NCBI GenBank assembly: GCA_902556425.1
Contig: CACDWG010000009.1
Location: 1 to 64,000 of the forward strand
Direction of reading: 5' to 3'
DNA length: 64,000 nt
Source: UBA4421 sp002704225
Lineage (GTDB): Bacteria > Pseudomonadota > Gammaproteobacteria > Pseudomonadales > Azotimanducaceae
Shown: positions 17,056 to 26,017 of the stretch, in pieces
How the letters are laid out: each line of letters opens with the position of its first letter
Position numbering within the stretch: position 1 is the first letter of the stretch
The notes under the pieces: generated by a model
What the model was told of the DNA's origin: nothing
The model's input: the letters and a program-made list of their open reading frames with translations, nothing else
Database searches by the model: none
Position numbers and translations under genes: made by a program

Positions 17056-20000
17056 TCATTGGACTGAGGGTTCGCTAGCGTAATTTGAACGCTCATCGGC
17101 AGATAAGTCCTCCTCATCGCGCTTCGAAAACGCAAAGTCCTCGATGATGATGTACAGGCAGGGCACCAAAATTAGAGTAATGACCGTAGCGAACAGGACA
17201 CCCCAGGCCAAGGATATGGCCATGGGCAAAAAGGGTGCCGTCGCAGGAGTACTGGTGGACATTAGGGGTATCAAGCCCACAAATGTCGTGACTGAGGTGA
17301 GAATGATGGGCCGGAATCGAAGCGTAGCCGCACCTAAAATGGCTTCGACGGCGCTGTGTCCCGCCAATCGTTGCCTGTTGGCGTAGTCGACGAGCACCAA
17401 GGACGCATTAACCACGACGCCCGACAGCGCGGTTAAACCCAATGCGGAAAAGAACACGAGCTGTTGATCCAGTGCAAAGTGCCCGGCAATCGCGCCAACG
17501 GCCCCAAACGGAATAACGCTCATGATCACCAAGGGTTGAACGTAACTTTTCAACGGGATCGCCAGTAGGCTGTAGATTAAGATAAGAGACAGCAAGGAAC
17601 CCACGGCCAAGCCGCCTAGAGCGTCGGCCCGCTCTTCCTGTTCCCCACCGAGTTGGATGTCGATGTCCGGATAGCGTTGTTTAAATGCCGGAATGACTTC
17701 GCTGCGCAACGCCGCGCTGACTTCTTCTGGTGCGACTTTTGAGCGGTCAATGTCTGCAGCGACAAACACATTGCGCTGGCCATCTCTGCGGTTGATGGCG
17801 GAATAACCTCGACCGATCGAAAAATTGGCGACGGAGTAAAACGGCACCTGCGACCCATCCGGTGTGCGGATGTACATGTCTTCAAGGTTGCTAATGGATT
17901 TCCGTTCCTGCTCCGGAAAACGAACCATCACGCGCACGTCGTCCTTGCCTCTCGCAACCCGTTGGGCTTCAGATCCGTAAAAGGCGGCGCGCACTTGGGT
18001 CGCCAAGTCGCTGAGCGTCAGTCCCAGATTGCGTGCCTCGGGCAGCAGATCCAGCTGAATCTCTTGCTTTCCGGTGCGCCAAGAGTCGGAAATGTCGAAC
18101 ACGCCTTCAAATTTTGAGAGTTCCCCTTTGATTTCTTCCGCTGCTTGGCGCAATTGATCCACGTCGTCGCCGCGGAGCTGGTATTCCACTGGAGAACCGG
18201 TGCCGAATTTGTCGGCGTCGAAGGTCAGCTTCACCGCGTCGGGAATACTGCCGACAGCCTCACGCCAGCGATTGGCGACTACTTTTGCAGAAATGTTGCC
18301 CCGGTCTTTGATCGGTGCCAAGTCGATGACGACTTCGGATATGTTGCTAGACCAACCACCAAAACCCGAACTGGGACCGCTGCGATTTGATTTTGTGCCC
18401 ACGCTGACCAAGGTGTGGCGGATGAGTGGATCGCTCAGGCCCAATTCTTGGCTCATTTCGGTGTTTACTACTCGTGAGGCACGTTCGATTTTTCTGGCGG
18501 CATCTAAGGTGACTGTCGCAGGAACGCCTTCCGGCATCTCCAGAGCTGCGAAGACTCGGTCACCCTCGACGGCAGGGAAGAAGCCAAATACAACTCGGCC
18601 GCTGAGTATCATTGAGAGGGCGACGATGAGTAGTCCCAAACAAGCCGCACCAGTCGCGTAACGCCAGTTGATGACCTGATCCATGAACGGGCGATAGGTC
18701 TCATAGGCGAAGCGCTCGAGACCGCCGCCCAGTCTTTTTTGCAAGGATTTGAACGCTTCGACAAATCGGTTGCCGGCGGATGGTTTGCCGCGATTGATCA
18801 GGTGCGAGGGCAGGATGAGCTGGGATTCAATGATGCTGAAAACCAACGCAAAGATGACGATCCACCCGATGGGTGAGAAGAAATCGGCCATTTGCCCCTG
18901 GACCAAAACCAAGGGTAAGAAGGCGGCGATGGTCGTCAATACGCCAAAGATCACCGGCGTACTCACCTCCCAAGTGCCGTCGATGGCAGCTTGTTTTCGC
19001 GTTTTTCCCTGCTGCTCGTGGCCATAGACGCGCTCGCCGACAACGATCGCGTCATCGACGACGATCCCCAGTACGAGGATGAAACCCATAACAGTGAGAG
19101 TGGAAATGTTGATGTCCGTTGCCGGCAGCACGGCAATGGCGCCCATAAGCGCGACCGGGATACCGATGGCTACCCACATGGCGAGCTTGAATTCCAAAAA
19201 CAGCGCGAGGATCACCAGTACAAGCACTAAGCCGCCACCGGCACTTTTGGTTAGCACGGACATGCGCTCGTCCAGATCGTCGCCACCGTTGATCCAGATC
19301 GTGGTTTTAATGCCCGGTGGTAATGTCGCCTCAAAGTTGGCTACAGTTTTCTTAGTCAACTCAACGATTTGGATGAGATCTTCTGACTCCACCTGAGAGA
19401 CATTGATCATGGCGGCCCGACGACCGTCAAACTCAGCCATCAGAAAGCCTTCTTCGAAGGTGTCCTTGACGTCGGCTATTTCACCAAGTAACAAACGGGT
19501 CCCGTCAGGACGGGTGAGCACGACGACGTCGGCGAACTCTTCGCTAACGTAGGCTTGCCCTGTGGTTCGGATCAGTATTTCGCCTGCGCTGGATCTGATG
19601 GTCCCGCCTGGCATGTCGAACGAAGAGGCGCGTATGGCGCCAGCAACTTTGTCCAGGGTCAGGTTGTATTCCTGCAGTGTGCGTTCCGAAACCTCGATGG
19701 AGATCTCGTAAGGGCGGGTGTAGCCCACGCTTACCATGGATATGCCACGCTCGCGGGCTAGGTCGTCTCGCAAATCTCGTGCGAACTCTTTGAGAGTGCG
19801 CTCGTCCGCGTCGCCGCTGAGTGCAATTTGGATGGCTAGGCGAGCCCGGGCTAACTTAGAAACGATCGGTTTTTCTGTTTCGACGGGAAAACTGTTGATG
19901 CTGTCGATGCGGCTTTTGATTTCGCCAACGATGACGGTTTGGTCGGCACCCTGAGCGACTTCTGCCACGACGTTACAATAACCTTCGATGGCAGCCCCGC

Positions 20001-20244
20001 CTGTGCGATCAATGCCTTCAACGCCCTCAATGGCCTCTTCGATGCGAATACAGACGCTCTTTTCAACTTCCACCGGAGCGGCGCCAAGGTAGGGCACGCC
20101 AATTTGAACGATGGGAATATCGAACATCGGGAACTCTTCTTGGTTCGTTGTCAGCGCGCTCAGGGTGCCGCCCACCAAGAGCATGATCATTAACAGATTT
20201 GAGGCAACGGAGTTATTAGCGAACCATCGAATGGCGGTAAACAT
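17056..20244 (-). CDS. RND family efflux permease
   Basis: Inner-membrane proton-driven pump of 1062 residues, the usual AcrB-type length, with twelve helices and two large periplasmic loops. The TM4 proton-relay pair is visible in GIVVDDAIVVGERVYG, and GVVVNASLVLVDYAN lies in the second half. It is the last gene of a gntR-adaptor-permease operon, starting 6 bp after the adaptor stop. No outer-membrane TolC-like gene is in the operon, so it must share one encoded elsewhere. The cargo is unknown. Confidence 0.93.
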   Translation of the reverse strand: MFTAIRWFANNSVASNLLMIMLLVGGTLSALTTNQEEFPMFDIPIVQIGVPYLGAAPVEVEKSVCIRIEEAIEGVEGIDRTGGAAIEGYCNVVAEVAQGADQTVIVGEIKSRIDSINSFPVETEKPIVSKLARARLAIQIALSGDADERTLKEFARDLRDDLARERGISMVSVGYTRPYEISIEVSERTLQEYNLTLDKVAGAIRASSFDMPGGTIRSSAGEILIRTTGQAYVSEEFADVVVLTRPDGTRLLLGEIADVKDTFEEGFLMAEFDGRRAAMINVSQVESEDLIQIVELTKKTVANFEATLPPGIKTTIWINGGDDLDERMSVLTKSAGGGLVLVLVILALFLEFKLAMWVAIGIPVALMGAIAVLPATDINISTLTVMGFILVLGIVVDDAIVVGERVYGHEQQGKTRKQAAIDGTWEVSTPVIFGVLTTIAAFLPLVLVQGQMADFFSPIGWIVIFALVFSIIESQLILPSHLINRGKPSAGNRFVEAFKSLQKRLGGGLERFAYETYRPFMDQVINWRYATGAACLGLLIVALSMILSGRVVFGFFPAVEGDRVFAALEMPEGVPATVTLDAARKIERASRVVNTEMSQELGLSDPLIRHTLVSVGTKSNRSGPSSGFGGWSSNISEVVIDLAPIKDRGNISAKVVANRWREAVGSIPDAVKLTFDADKFGTGSPVEYQLRGDDVDQLRQAAEEIKGELSKFEGVFDISDSWRTGKQEIQLDLLPEARNLGLTLSDLATQVRAAFYGSEAQRVARGKDDVRVMVRFPEQERKSISNLEDMYIRTPDGSQVPFYSVANFSIGRGYSAINRRDGQRNVFVAADIDRSKVAPEEVSAALRSEVIPAFKQRYPDIDIQLGGEQEERADALGGLAVGSLLSLILIYSLLAIPLKSYVQPLVIMSVIPFGAVGAIAGHFALDQQLVFFSALGLTALSGVVVNASLVLVDYANRQRLAGHSAVEAILGAATLRFRPIILTSVTTFVGLIPLMSTSTPATAPFLPMAISLAWGVLFATVITLILVPCLYIIIEDFAFSKRDEEDLSADERSNYASEPSVQ

Positions 20245-20250
20245 GGTGGT

Positions 20251-21411
20251 TTAGCCTCTGAAGTCGGACAAAAGGGTCTCGTCAATAGGGTTGACGTCCA
20301 TACCGTCAATGGCGGTTTGAATCGTCGATAGACAGACTCTTTCGCCTGCCTGCAGACCAGCTTCGATCAGCACATCGTCCTTATACAGGCGCAGTGGACG
20401 AACATTACGAAACCGAATTTTATTGTCAGGGTCGATCACCAATACTTGGTTATTGTTGCGCAGAGCCGAGCGCGGCAGCCGCACGATGTTATCGACGGCC
20501 AGGCCAGAAATTTCAGCGGTAACAAAAAGACCAACGGAGAGTTCCTCGCTGATCTCATCGCTGTGGATGCGGGCAACCAACTGCACCATACGGCTGGCGG
20601 TGTCTATCTCAGCTTCTGCTCGTACGATCTTGCCGATCCATTCGATGGTCTGGCCGCCGTACTCTGCTTTCAGGGTTACGTTGGGCTGCATGTCTGCCGG
20701 GAAGTTGCCGTTCCGCAGTGGGGGGAGATTTAAAAAAGCGAGTTGTCTGTCTGCGATGGGCAGGCGCACTTCGACGATGTCGTTGGCATACAGCGTCGCG
20801 ATGGCCTGTCCTCGAGAGGCGAATTGACCGATGTCGACGGATTCCGCGCGCACCAAACCGGTAAACGGTGCGCGTAGAACCGTGCGCTTAAGATTTTCTT
20901 CGGCTTGGTCGAAGTTTGCCCGGGCGTCCTCAATGGCCGCTTGTGCCACTCGATAGGCGCGCAGGCCGTTCTCGAGCGCTGAGCGTGATACTAATTTGCG
21001 TTCAGCTAAGCTTCTTAACCGACCGTATTCGTACTTCGCATGTTCCACTTCTGCCGTCGCGCGTTTGAGCGTGGCGTTTGCGCGATCACGGGAACTGCGG
21101 TAGTCCAAGTCGTCGATTCGCGCCAGTTCTTGTCCGGCGTTAAAGAAACCGCCAGTCACCAAGGCAGGCGAGGTCCAAACCACGCGCCCTGAGACCTCAG
21201 GAATAAGTTGGCTGACCGTTGAAGGCACAACAGACCCTTGAGAATGCACCTTGAGTTCAACCGACTCGGTCGCCACGGTTTGCACGCGGACGGTCATGGG
21301 CATGGGAGTCTCGCTGGAGGGTTCGAGAACCGGCGACGTGGCCATCAACGTTGCAGCGATGGAAAGAAAGACAGCGACAATGATTGCCGGTATGACAAAG
21401 GTTCTGATCAT
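20251..21411 (-). CDS. RND efflux periplasmic adaptor (membrane fusion protein)
   Basis: A 386-residue HlyD/AcrA-type adaptor: N-terminal signal anchor (AIIVAVFLSIAATLMA), lipoyl half-motif SQGSVVPSTVSQLIPEVSG, an alpha-helical hairpin region around residues 105-180, the second lipoyl half RAPFTGLVRAESVDIGQF, and a beta-barrel domain. It links the permease to an outer-membrane channel. Its ATG overlaps the stop of the GntR gene by 4 bp, so regulator and pump are coupled in one message. Confidence 0.92.
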   Translation of the reverse strand: MIRTFVIPAIIVAVFLSIAATLMATSPVLEPSSETPMPMTVRVQTVATESVELKVHSQGSVVPSTVSQLIPEVSGRVVWTSPALVTGGFFNAGQELARIDDLDYRSSRDRANATLKRATAEVEHAKYEYGRLRSLAERKLVSRSALENGLRAYRVAQAAIEDARANFDQAEENLKRTVLRAPFTGLVRAESVDIGQFASRGQAIATLYANDIVEVRLPIADRQLAFLNLPPLRNGNFPADMQPNVTLKAEYGGQTIEWIGKIVRAEAEIDTASRMVQLVARIHSDEISEELSVGLFVTAEISGLAVDNIVRLPRSALRNNNQVLVIDPDNKIRFRNVRPLRLYKDDVLIEAGLQAGERVCLSTIQTAIDGMDVNPIDETLLSDFRG

Positions 21412-22124
21412 CGGGCGATGGCCTCCTGGCCTCTTTCGGCGAGCAAGAAAGCGCGCGCCATGGTTTCTCTGTTTAGTTCGGTGAAAGCGTCGAACGTGGC
21501 GCGCATTGCCTGAAGGTCCCTGTTCGTCAGCGCGATATCTAATTGGCGCGCGTATAGCGCGTAGCGTGCACGGTCTGGCACGGCGTAGAAGCCGATGGCG
21601 CTGATGTTGGGGGCAAATTGCTCGAACAAAGTGCGGGCAATCAATTGCAGCGGTAAATTGTTGCTGGCCAACATAATGTTTTTCATCAACTCGAAGCGGG
21701 CCGCGTTGTGTGAATCGTTGGAGGAATCCTCCCGAATCAACGGCTCCAATAAGCCTCGAATTGTGCTGATGTTTTCGTCAGTTGCATTTTCCAGTACTTG
21801 GACGGCCGCTACCGAAACGAGGTTATTGATCACGACTAAGATTTGATCGACCAATGATGGATCGGGCAATTCTTGCTGCCTGAGCAGATATCCGATCACG
21901 TCTAAGCTGGCCAGTTCACGCTCCCGTACACGTGCTCCGCCGGGCAAAACATCAACCAGCCCCAGTTGCGCAACTTTCGCCATGGCTTCCCGCACCGCGC
22001 CTCGATTGGCATCAAACCGGATCACCAGATCACGTTCCGACGGTAGGCGTTCGCCCACGCGGTAACGTGCGGCCAATACGTCGTGGATTAGTGCGTCAGC
22101 TATTTGATCGCTCTTACTGCTCAT
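21408..22124 (-). CDS. GntR/FadR-type transcriptional regulator
   Basis: A 238-residue regulator: N-terminal winged helix (YRVGERLPSERDLVIRF, then NRGAVREAMAKVAQLGLVDVLPGG) and an all-helical C-terminal effector domain of the FadR/FCD kind. It is the first gene of the operon with the RND adaptor and permease. Two TGGT-N3-ACCA-like palindromes lie 23-52 bp upstream of its start, so it most likely represses its own operon and releases it on ligand binding. The ligand (an acid or a pump substrate) is not visible. Confidence 0.88.
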   Translation of the reverse strand: MSSKSDQIADALIHDVLAARYRVGERLPSERDLVIRFDANRGAVREAMAKVAQLGLVDVLPGGARVRERELASLDVIGYLLRQQELPDPSLVDQILVVINNLVSVAAVQVLENATDENISTIRGLLEPLIREDSSNDSHNAARFELMKNIMLASNNLPLQLIARTLFEQFAPNISAIGFYAVPDRARYALYARQLDIALTNRDLQAMRATFDAFTELNRETMARAFLLAERGQEAIAR

Positions 22125-22146
22125 AGAATGCGGTTACCTGAGTTAA

Positions 22147-22172
22147 TTGGTCTGTCCAAATTGGTCAGACCA
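22147..22172 (-). promoter_or_regulatory. Two tandem GntR-type operator palindromes
   Basis: TGGTCAGACCA (22162-22172) is a perfect inverted repeat of the FadR-family form TGGT-N3-ACCA. A second copy, TTGGTCTGTCCAA (22147-22159), lies right next to it, with centres 14 bp apart. Both are just upstream of the gntR start at 22124, the natural place for autoregulation. Confidence 0.65.
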
Positions 22173-22189
22173 GAGGGCGAGTGTAGACA

Positions 22190-22231
22190 AAAAAACGGCG
22201 TGCGCAAGCACTTGTTACGATGAGTAACAAG
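22190..22231 (-). terminator. Hairpins and T run after the ferredoxin reductase gene
   Basis: On the minus strand, downstream of the reductase stop, CTTGTTAC and GTAACAAG form a perfect 8-bp stem with a 5-base loop (22211-22231). A small GTGC/GCAC stem and a run of seven T follow. It is a plausible terminator, but the T run does not abut the strong stem. Confidence 0.4.
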
Positions 22232-22309
22232 CTTCAGAGAGGCTGTTGTGAAGTTTCGTATCGCCCGCTGAGGGCCGGCCGTGTGCAGGCTTAGGGAAGT
22301 GCCAAAGGC

Positions 22310-23065
22310 TTATTGGTCGACGAAAGCCCGTTCTAAGACATAATCCCCGGGCTGGCCCTGTCCCGGAGAAGGGACGAAACCTTGCGCATCAAGTGCGGCG
22401 CTCACATCACGCAACATGTCTTGGCTGCCGCAGAGCATCACCCGATCGCTTTGTGAGTCTAGGTTTAAGGTGCCGTTCTCCATCAAATGGGTAATGCGAC
22501 CTTCGGTCTCAAAGGCTTCCCGGGTGACCGTGGGTAGATACGTCAGTTTTGGAGCGATCATTTCGCCCAGAACTTCGTCGTTGGGCAAGGTGGTTTTAAA
22601 GTAGTCGTAGTACGCCAACTCGCTTTTTTCCCTGACACAGTGCACCAGCAAAATCTCATCGAACCGTTCATAAACTTCTGGGTCCTTGGTAATGCTGAGG
22701 AAGGGTGCCAACCCAGTACCCGTCGACAACAACACCAGACGTTTGCCTGGTTTCAAATCATCGATCACGAGGGTGCCTACGGGTTTTTTGCTGACCAGTA
22801 CGCTGTCACCGATCTTGAGGTGCTGCAGGCGTGAAGTCAGTGGGCCGTCTTGTACCTTGATCGAAAAGAATTCTAAGTATTCATCGTAGTTGGCGCTGGC
22901 GATGGAATAGGCTCGCAGCAACGGCTTGCCGTCGACCCGGAGGCCGAGCATGACGAAGTGGCCGTTTGCGAATCGAAAACTGTCCGAGCGAGTAGTTTTG
23001 AACGAGAACAGCGTGTCATTCCAATGGGTGATTTCTGTTACGTGTTCCTCGACGAGTGCGGCCAT
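22310..23065 (-). CDS. fpr: Ferredoxin--NADP reductase
   Basis: A 251-residue FAD enzyme that exchanges electrons between NADPH and ferredoxin or flavodoxin. FAD site: LLRAYSIASANYDE; NADP site: LLSTGTGLAPFLSI and VMLCGSQDMLRDV; the C-terminus YVLERAFVDQ fits bacterial Fpr of the Azotobacter/Pseudomonas type. It stands alone, with its own promoter-like TATAAT upstream, and could supply electrons to the P450 encoded at 42539, though no ferredoxin gene is in the window. Confidence 0.92.
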   Translation of the reverse strand: MAALVEEHVTEITHWNDTLFSFKTTRSDSFRFANGHFVMLGLRVDGKPLLRAYSIASANYDEYLEFFSIKVQDGPLTSRLQHLKIGDSVLVSKKPVGTLVIDDLKPGKRLVLLSTGTGLAPFLSITKDPEVYERFDEILLVHCVREKSELAYYDYFKTTLPNDEVLGEMIAPKLTYLPTVTREAFETEGRITHLMENGTLNLDSQSDRVMLCGSQDMLRDVSAALDAQGFVPSPGQGQPGDYVLERAFVDQ

Positions 23066-23106
23066 GGTAAATCCTGAGCGTGATGTGTCAGACGAATCGG
23101 TGGGCG

Positions 23107-23112
23107 ATTATA
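23107..23112 (-). promoter_or_regulatory. -10 element of the ferredoxin reductase promoter
   Basis: A perfect TATAAT on the minus strand, 42 bp upstream of the fpr start codon. No good -35 box is seen 16-18 bp further upstream, so activation by a regulator is possible. Confidence 0.45.
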
Positions 23113-23298
23113 GTGAACCATTGACCTAATGCGAGGCCTGTTACCTTCAAAATGGTTATAAGCCTATGCCATGGCGCGATTTGCGAATTGGTCAACGCCT
23201 GTGCTTTAACCCGAGGGCCTGACGCGGTAGCCTGCGCCTCCTCGGAAGCAGGGCACACTGCCATCGGAGAAATGTTAAAACCAACTTTGGAGAAGTCG

Positions 23299-23574
23299 AT
23301 GAAAGTCGTTGTAAAGAATGATGAGTACACCATTTACCAGCGTCGTGACGGTCGTTACGCCGTCGAGAACGCCGCTAAGAAAGCTGTGAATGGAGACGAA
23401 AAAGTTGCCATTTTGCTGGCAAATGAACTGGTCAAAGTCACGCCGCCCGCGGCACCGGCTGAAGAACCAGCAGAAGACGTGGTAGAAGAATCCGCTGAAG
23501 AAACAACGGCTGAAGCCGCGGACGAGCCAGCCGAAGAGCCCGCAGAAGAAGCTGGCGACGCTGCCGCAGAATAG
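23299..23574 (+). CDS. Small protein with acidic Ala/Glu/Pro-rich tail, unknown function
   Basis: A 91-residue protein with two parts. Residues 1-48 form a compact basic-to-neutral module (KVVVKNDEYTIYQRRDGRY, then NGDEKVAILLANELV); residues 49-91 are a low-complexity tail of Ala, Glu and Pro with no aromatic residue. The ATG at 23299 has GGAG seven bases upstream, which rules out the longer open frame from 23152. It lies 11 bp before uvrB and may be co-transcribed. I do not recognise a function; the module looks like a conserved small family rather than chance coding. Confidence 0.75.
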   Translation: MKVVVKNDEYTIYQRRDGRYAVENAAKKAVNGDEKVAILLANELVKVTPPAAPAEEPAEDVVEESAEETTAEAADEPAEEPAEEAGDAAAE

Positions 23575-23585
23575 GTCTAGCCGAC

Positions 23586-25604
23586 GTGTCTGAATCGTCA
23601 CAAAAAATAGAGGTGATCAGTCCGTTTGAACCGGCGGGCGATCAACCTGTGGCGATTGATACATTGGTCGAAGGTTTAGAAGCAGGGCTGGCCCACCAGA
23701 CCCTGCTCGGTGTTACCGGTTCTGGCAAAACCTTCTCGATAGCCAACGTCATATCTCGGCTGCAGCGGCCGGCTCTTATCATGGCGCCAAATAAAACTTT
23801 GGCGGCCCAACTGTACGGCGAGTTCAAAGAGTTTTTCCCGAACAATTCCGTCGAGTACTTTGTCTCGTATTACGATTACTATCAGCCCGAGGCCTACGTA
23901 CCGGCCTCTGATACCTATATCGAAAAAGATTCGTCGGTAAACGCTCACATCGAACAAATGCGTTTATCCGCCACCAAGGCCCTGTTACAGCGGCGCGATG
24001 CGATCATCATCGCGTCCGTGTCTGCGATTTATGGCCTTGGCGATCCGCAGTCCTATCTGCAAATGGTTTTGCACCTAGATCGCGGCGACCGCTTGGCTCA
24101 GCGCGACGTGCTGCGCCGTCTTACGGAACTGCAATACGAGCGCAACGATGTCGCCTTTCAGCGAGGCACTTATCGTGTGCGAGGGGATGTGATCGATGTT
24201 TTTCCGGCGGAGTCAGAAAAAGACGCGGTGCGTATTGGTCTGTTTGATGATGAAATCGAAGAGATCTCGATTTTTGATCCGCTGACCGGCGAGGTGCTGA
24301 ACAAAGTGCCCCGTTACACGATTTTCCCAAAGAGTCATTACGTGACTCCCCGCGAGCGCGTGGTTCGGGTACTCGACGAGATCAAGGAAGAAATGGTCGA
24401 GCGGGTAAAAGAACTGACCGCTGCGAACAAGCTAGTTGAAGCTCAGCGGTTGGAGCAACGTACCCGATTTGATTTAGAGATGATTCAAGAGCTGGGGTAT
24501 TGCTCAGGGATTGAAAATTACTCCCGCTATTTGTCCGGGCGCGGCCCCGGCGAGGCGCCGCCCACCTTGTTTGATTACTTGCCCGATGATGCGCTGTTGA
24601 TCTTAGACGAATCCCACGTCACCGTTCCGCAAATTGGGGCCATGTTTAAGGGCGACCGATCACGCAAAGAAACTCTCGTGGGATACGGTTTCCGGCTGCC
24701 TTCCGCACTCGATAATCGACCCCTGCGGTTTGAGGAGTGGGAACGACTGGCGCCACAAATGATTTTTGTGAGCGCAACGCCGGGTAAGTACGAGATAGCA
24801 CAAAATTCTCCGACGGTGGAGCAGGTTGTGCGTCCGACAGGCCTGGTCGATCCGCCAGTGGAAATCAAGCCGGCAACCAGTCAGGTGGATGACTTGCTGG
24901 GCGAAATACGAACCGTTGTGGCGGCTAACGAGCGCGTGTTGGTTACGACGCTGACGAAGCGCATGGCCGAAGATTTAACCGACTACTTGGGCGAGCACGA
25001 CGTGCGTGTGCGCTATTTGCACTCTGATATCGACACGGTGGAGCGTATGGAGGTTATTCGCGATCTGCGCTTGGGCGAGTTCGATGTTTTGGTCGGTATC
25101 AATCTGTTGAGAGAGGGACTCGACATGCCCGAGGTCAGTCTGGTGGCCATACTCGATGCTGACAAAGAGGGTTTTTTACGGTCGGAAGGTTCGCTGATAC
25201 AAACCATGGGGCGAGCGGCCCGAAATGCCCAGGGTCGAGTCATTCTATACGCCGATAAAGTGACCGGTTCGATGCAGCGGGCGATGGACGAAACCCAGCG
25301 CCGGCGAGAGAAACAGCTGGCATACAACGAAGCGCATGGCATTGTGCCGCAAACCATCAATAAGCGGATTGCCGATGTGATGGAAGGCGCTCGCTCTTCA
25401 GCGCCCAAGCGCGGCAAGGGTGCTGGAAAGAAGGGTACGAGTGCTGCTCCGTTGGTCATACCGGATAGTCCCAAAGCGTTGGGCAAGCTGCTGGCGCAAA
25501 TGGAAAAGCAAATGCTCGACCATGCCCAGAACCTAGAATTCGAAGAAGCAGCCCAGCTGCGCGATCAGGTGATACAGATCAAGCGAGAAAATTTGATTGG
25601 ATAG
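23586..25604 (+). CDS. uvrB: UvrB, excinuclease ABC subunit B
   Basis: DNA-damage verification helicase of nucleotide excision repair; receives DNA from UvrA and recruits UvrC. It has 672 residues, the normal length. Walker A GVTGSGKT is at residues 42-49, the beta-hairpin region YYDYYQPEAYVP follows, LLILDESHV is the Walker B box, and a UVR motif (AQNLEFEEAAQLRDQ) ends the protein. Start is a GTG at 23586. No LexA-type CTG-N10-CAG operator is obvious in the short gap to the upstream small gene. Confidence 0.97.
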   Translation: MSESSQKIEVISPFEPAGDQPVAIDTLVEGLEAGLAHQTLLGVTGSGKTFSIANVISRLQRPALIMAPNKTLAAQLYGEFKEFFPNNSVEYFVSYYDYYQPEAYVPASDTYIEKDSSVNAHIEQMRLSATKALLQRRDAIIIASVSAIYGLGDPQSYLQMVLHLDRGDRLAQRDVLRRLTELQYERNDVAFQRGTYRVRGDVIDVFPAESEKDAVRIGLFDDEIEEISIFDPLTGEVLNKVPRYTIFPKSHYVTPRERVVRVLDEIKEEMVERVKELTAANKLVEAQRLEQRTRFDLEMIQELGYCSGIENYSRYLSGRGPGEAPPTLFDYLPDDALLILDESHVTVPQIGAMFKGDRSRKETLVGYGFRLPSALDNRPLRFEEWERLAPQMIFVSATPGKYEIAQNSPTVEQVVRPTGLVDPPVEIKPATSQVDDLLGEIRTVVAANERVLVTTLTKRMAEDLTDYLGEHDVRVRYLHSDIDTVERMEVIRDLRLGEFDVLVGINLLREGLDMPEVSLVAILDADKEGFLRSEGSLIQTMGRAARNAQGRVILYADKVTGSMQRAMDETQRRREKQLAYNEAHGIVPQTINKRIADVMEGARSSAPKRGKGAGKKGTSAAPLVIPDSPKALGKLLAQMEKQMLDHAQNLEFEEAAQLRDQVIQIKRENLIG

Positions 25605-25659
25605 AGCCGTTAGAGCGGTTTAGCGCAGGAAGAACTGGTGTCTTGCCTGCGGACGGCGA

Positions 25660-25665
25660 TATACT
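25660..25665 (+). promoter_or_regulatory. -10 box with GC-rich discriminator before tRNA-Val
   Basis: TATACT is followed directly by GCGCGCGC, the GC-rich discriminator typical of stringently controlled stable-RNA promoters, and lies 19 bp before the tRNA. The -35 region is weak (GGTGTC-like). Confidence 0.45.
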
Positions 25666-25684
25666 GCGCGCGCAGAGAGGTTAT

Positions 25685-25761
<77 letters not shown>

Positions 25762-26017
25762 AATACCCGGTACTACCAAATAGAAGACGCAGAGGTTTTA
25801 ACCCCGATCGCGTTTGGAGCAAGCAAGCTCAACCCTGACATAGGGGAAACTTGCGTGCTGCTGTCTAAGAAATCTCTCGGTTGAAATTATACGCCGAACC
25901 CGCGGGCGTATTTTTGTCGCCTGATTGCAACGCGTCCTCACAGACACGCACGTTGGCAATTGCGGGGCATAGGAGCGTTTCGTGTCCGACACCGGCGCGA
26001 GCCCGTCGAACTGCAGA

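Noticed and set aside
23441..23574. Ala/Glu tail coding region as a tandem repeat array
   Set aside because: The codons vary and the period is irregular; it is low-complexity protein sequence, not a DNA repeat array.
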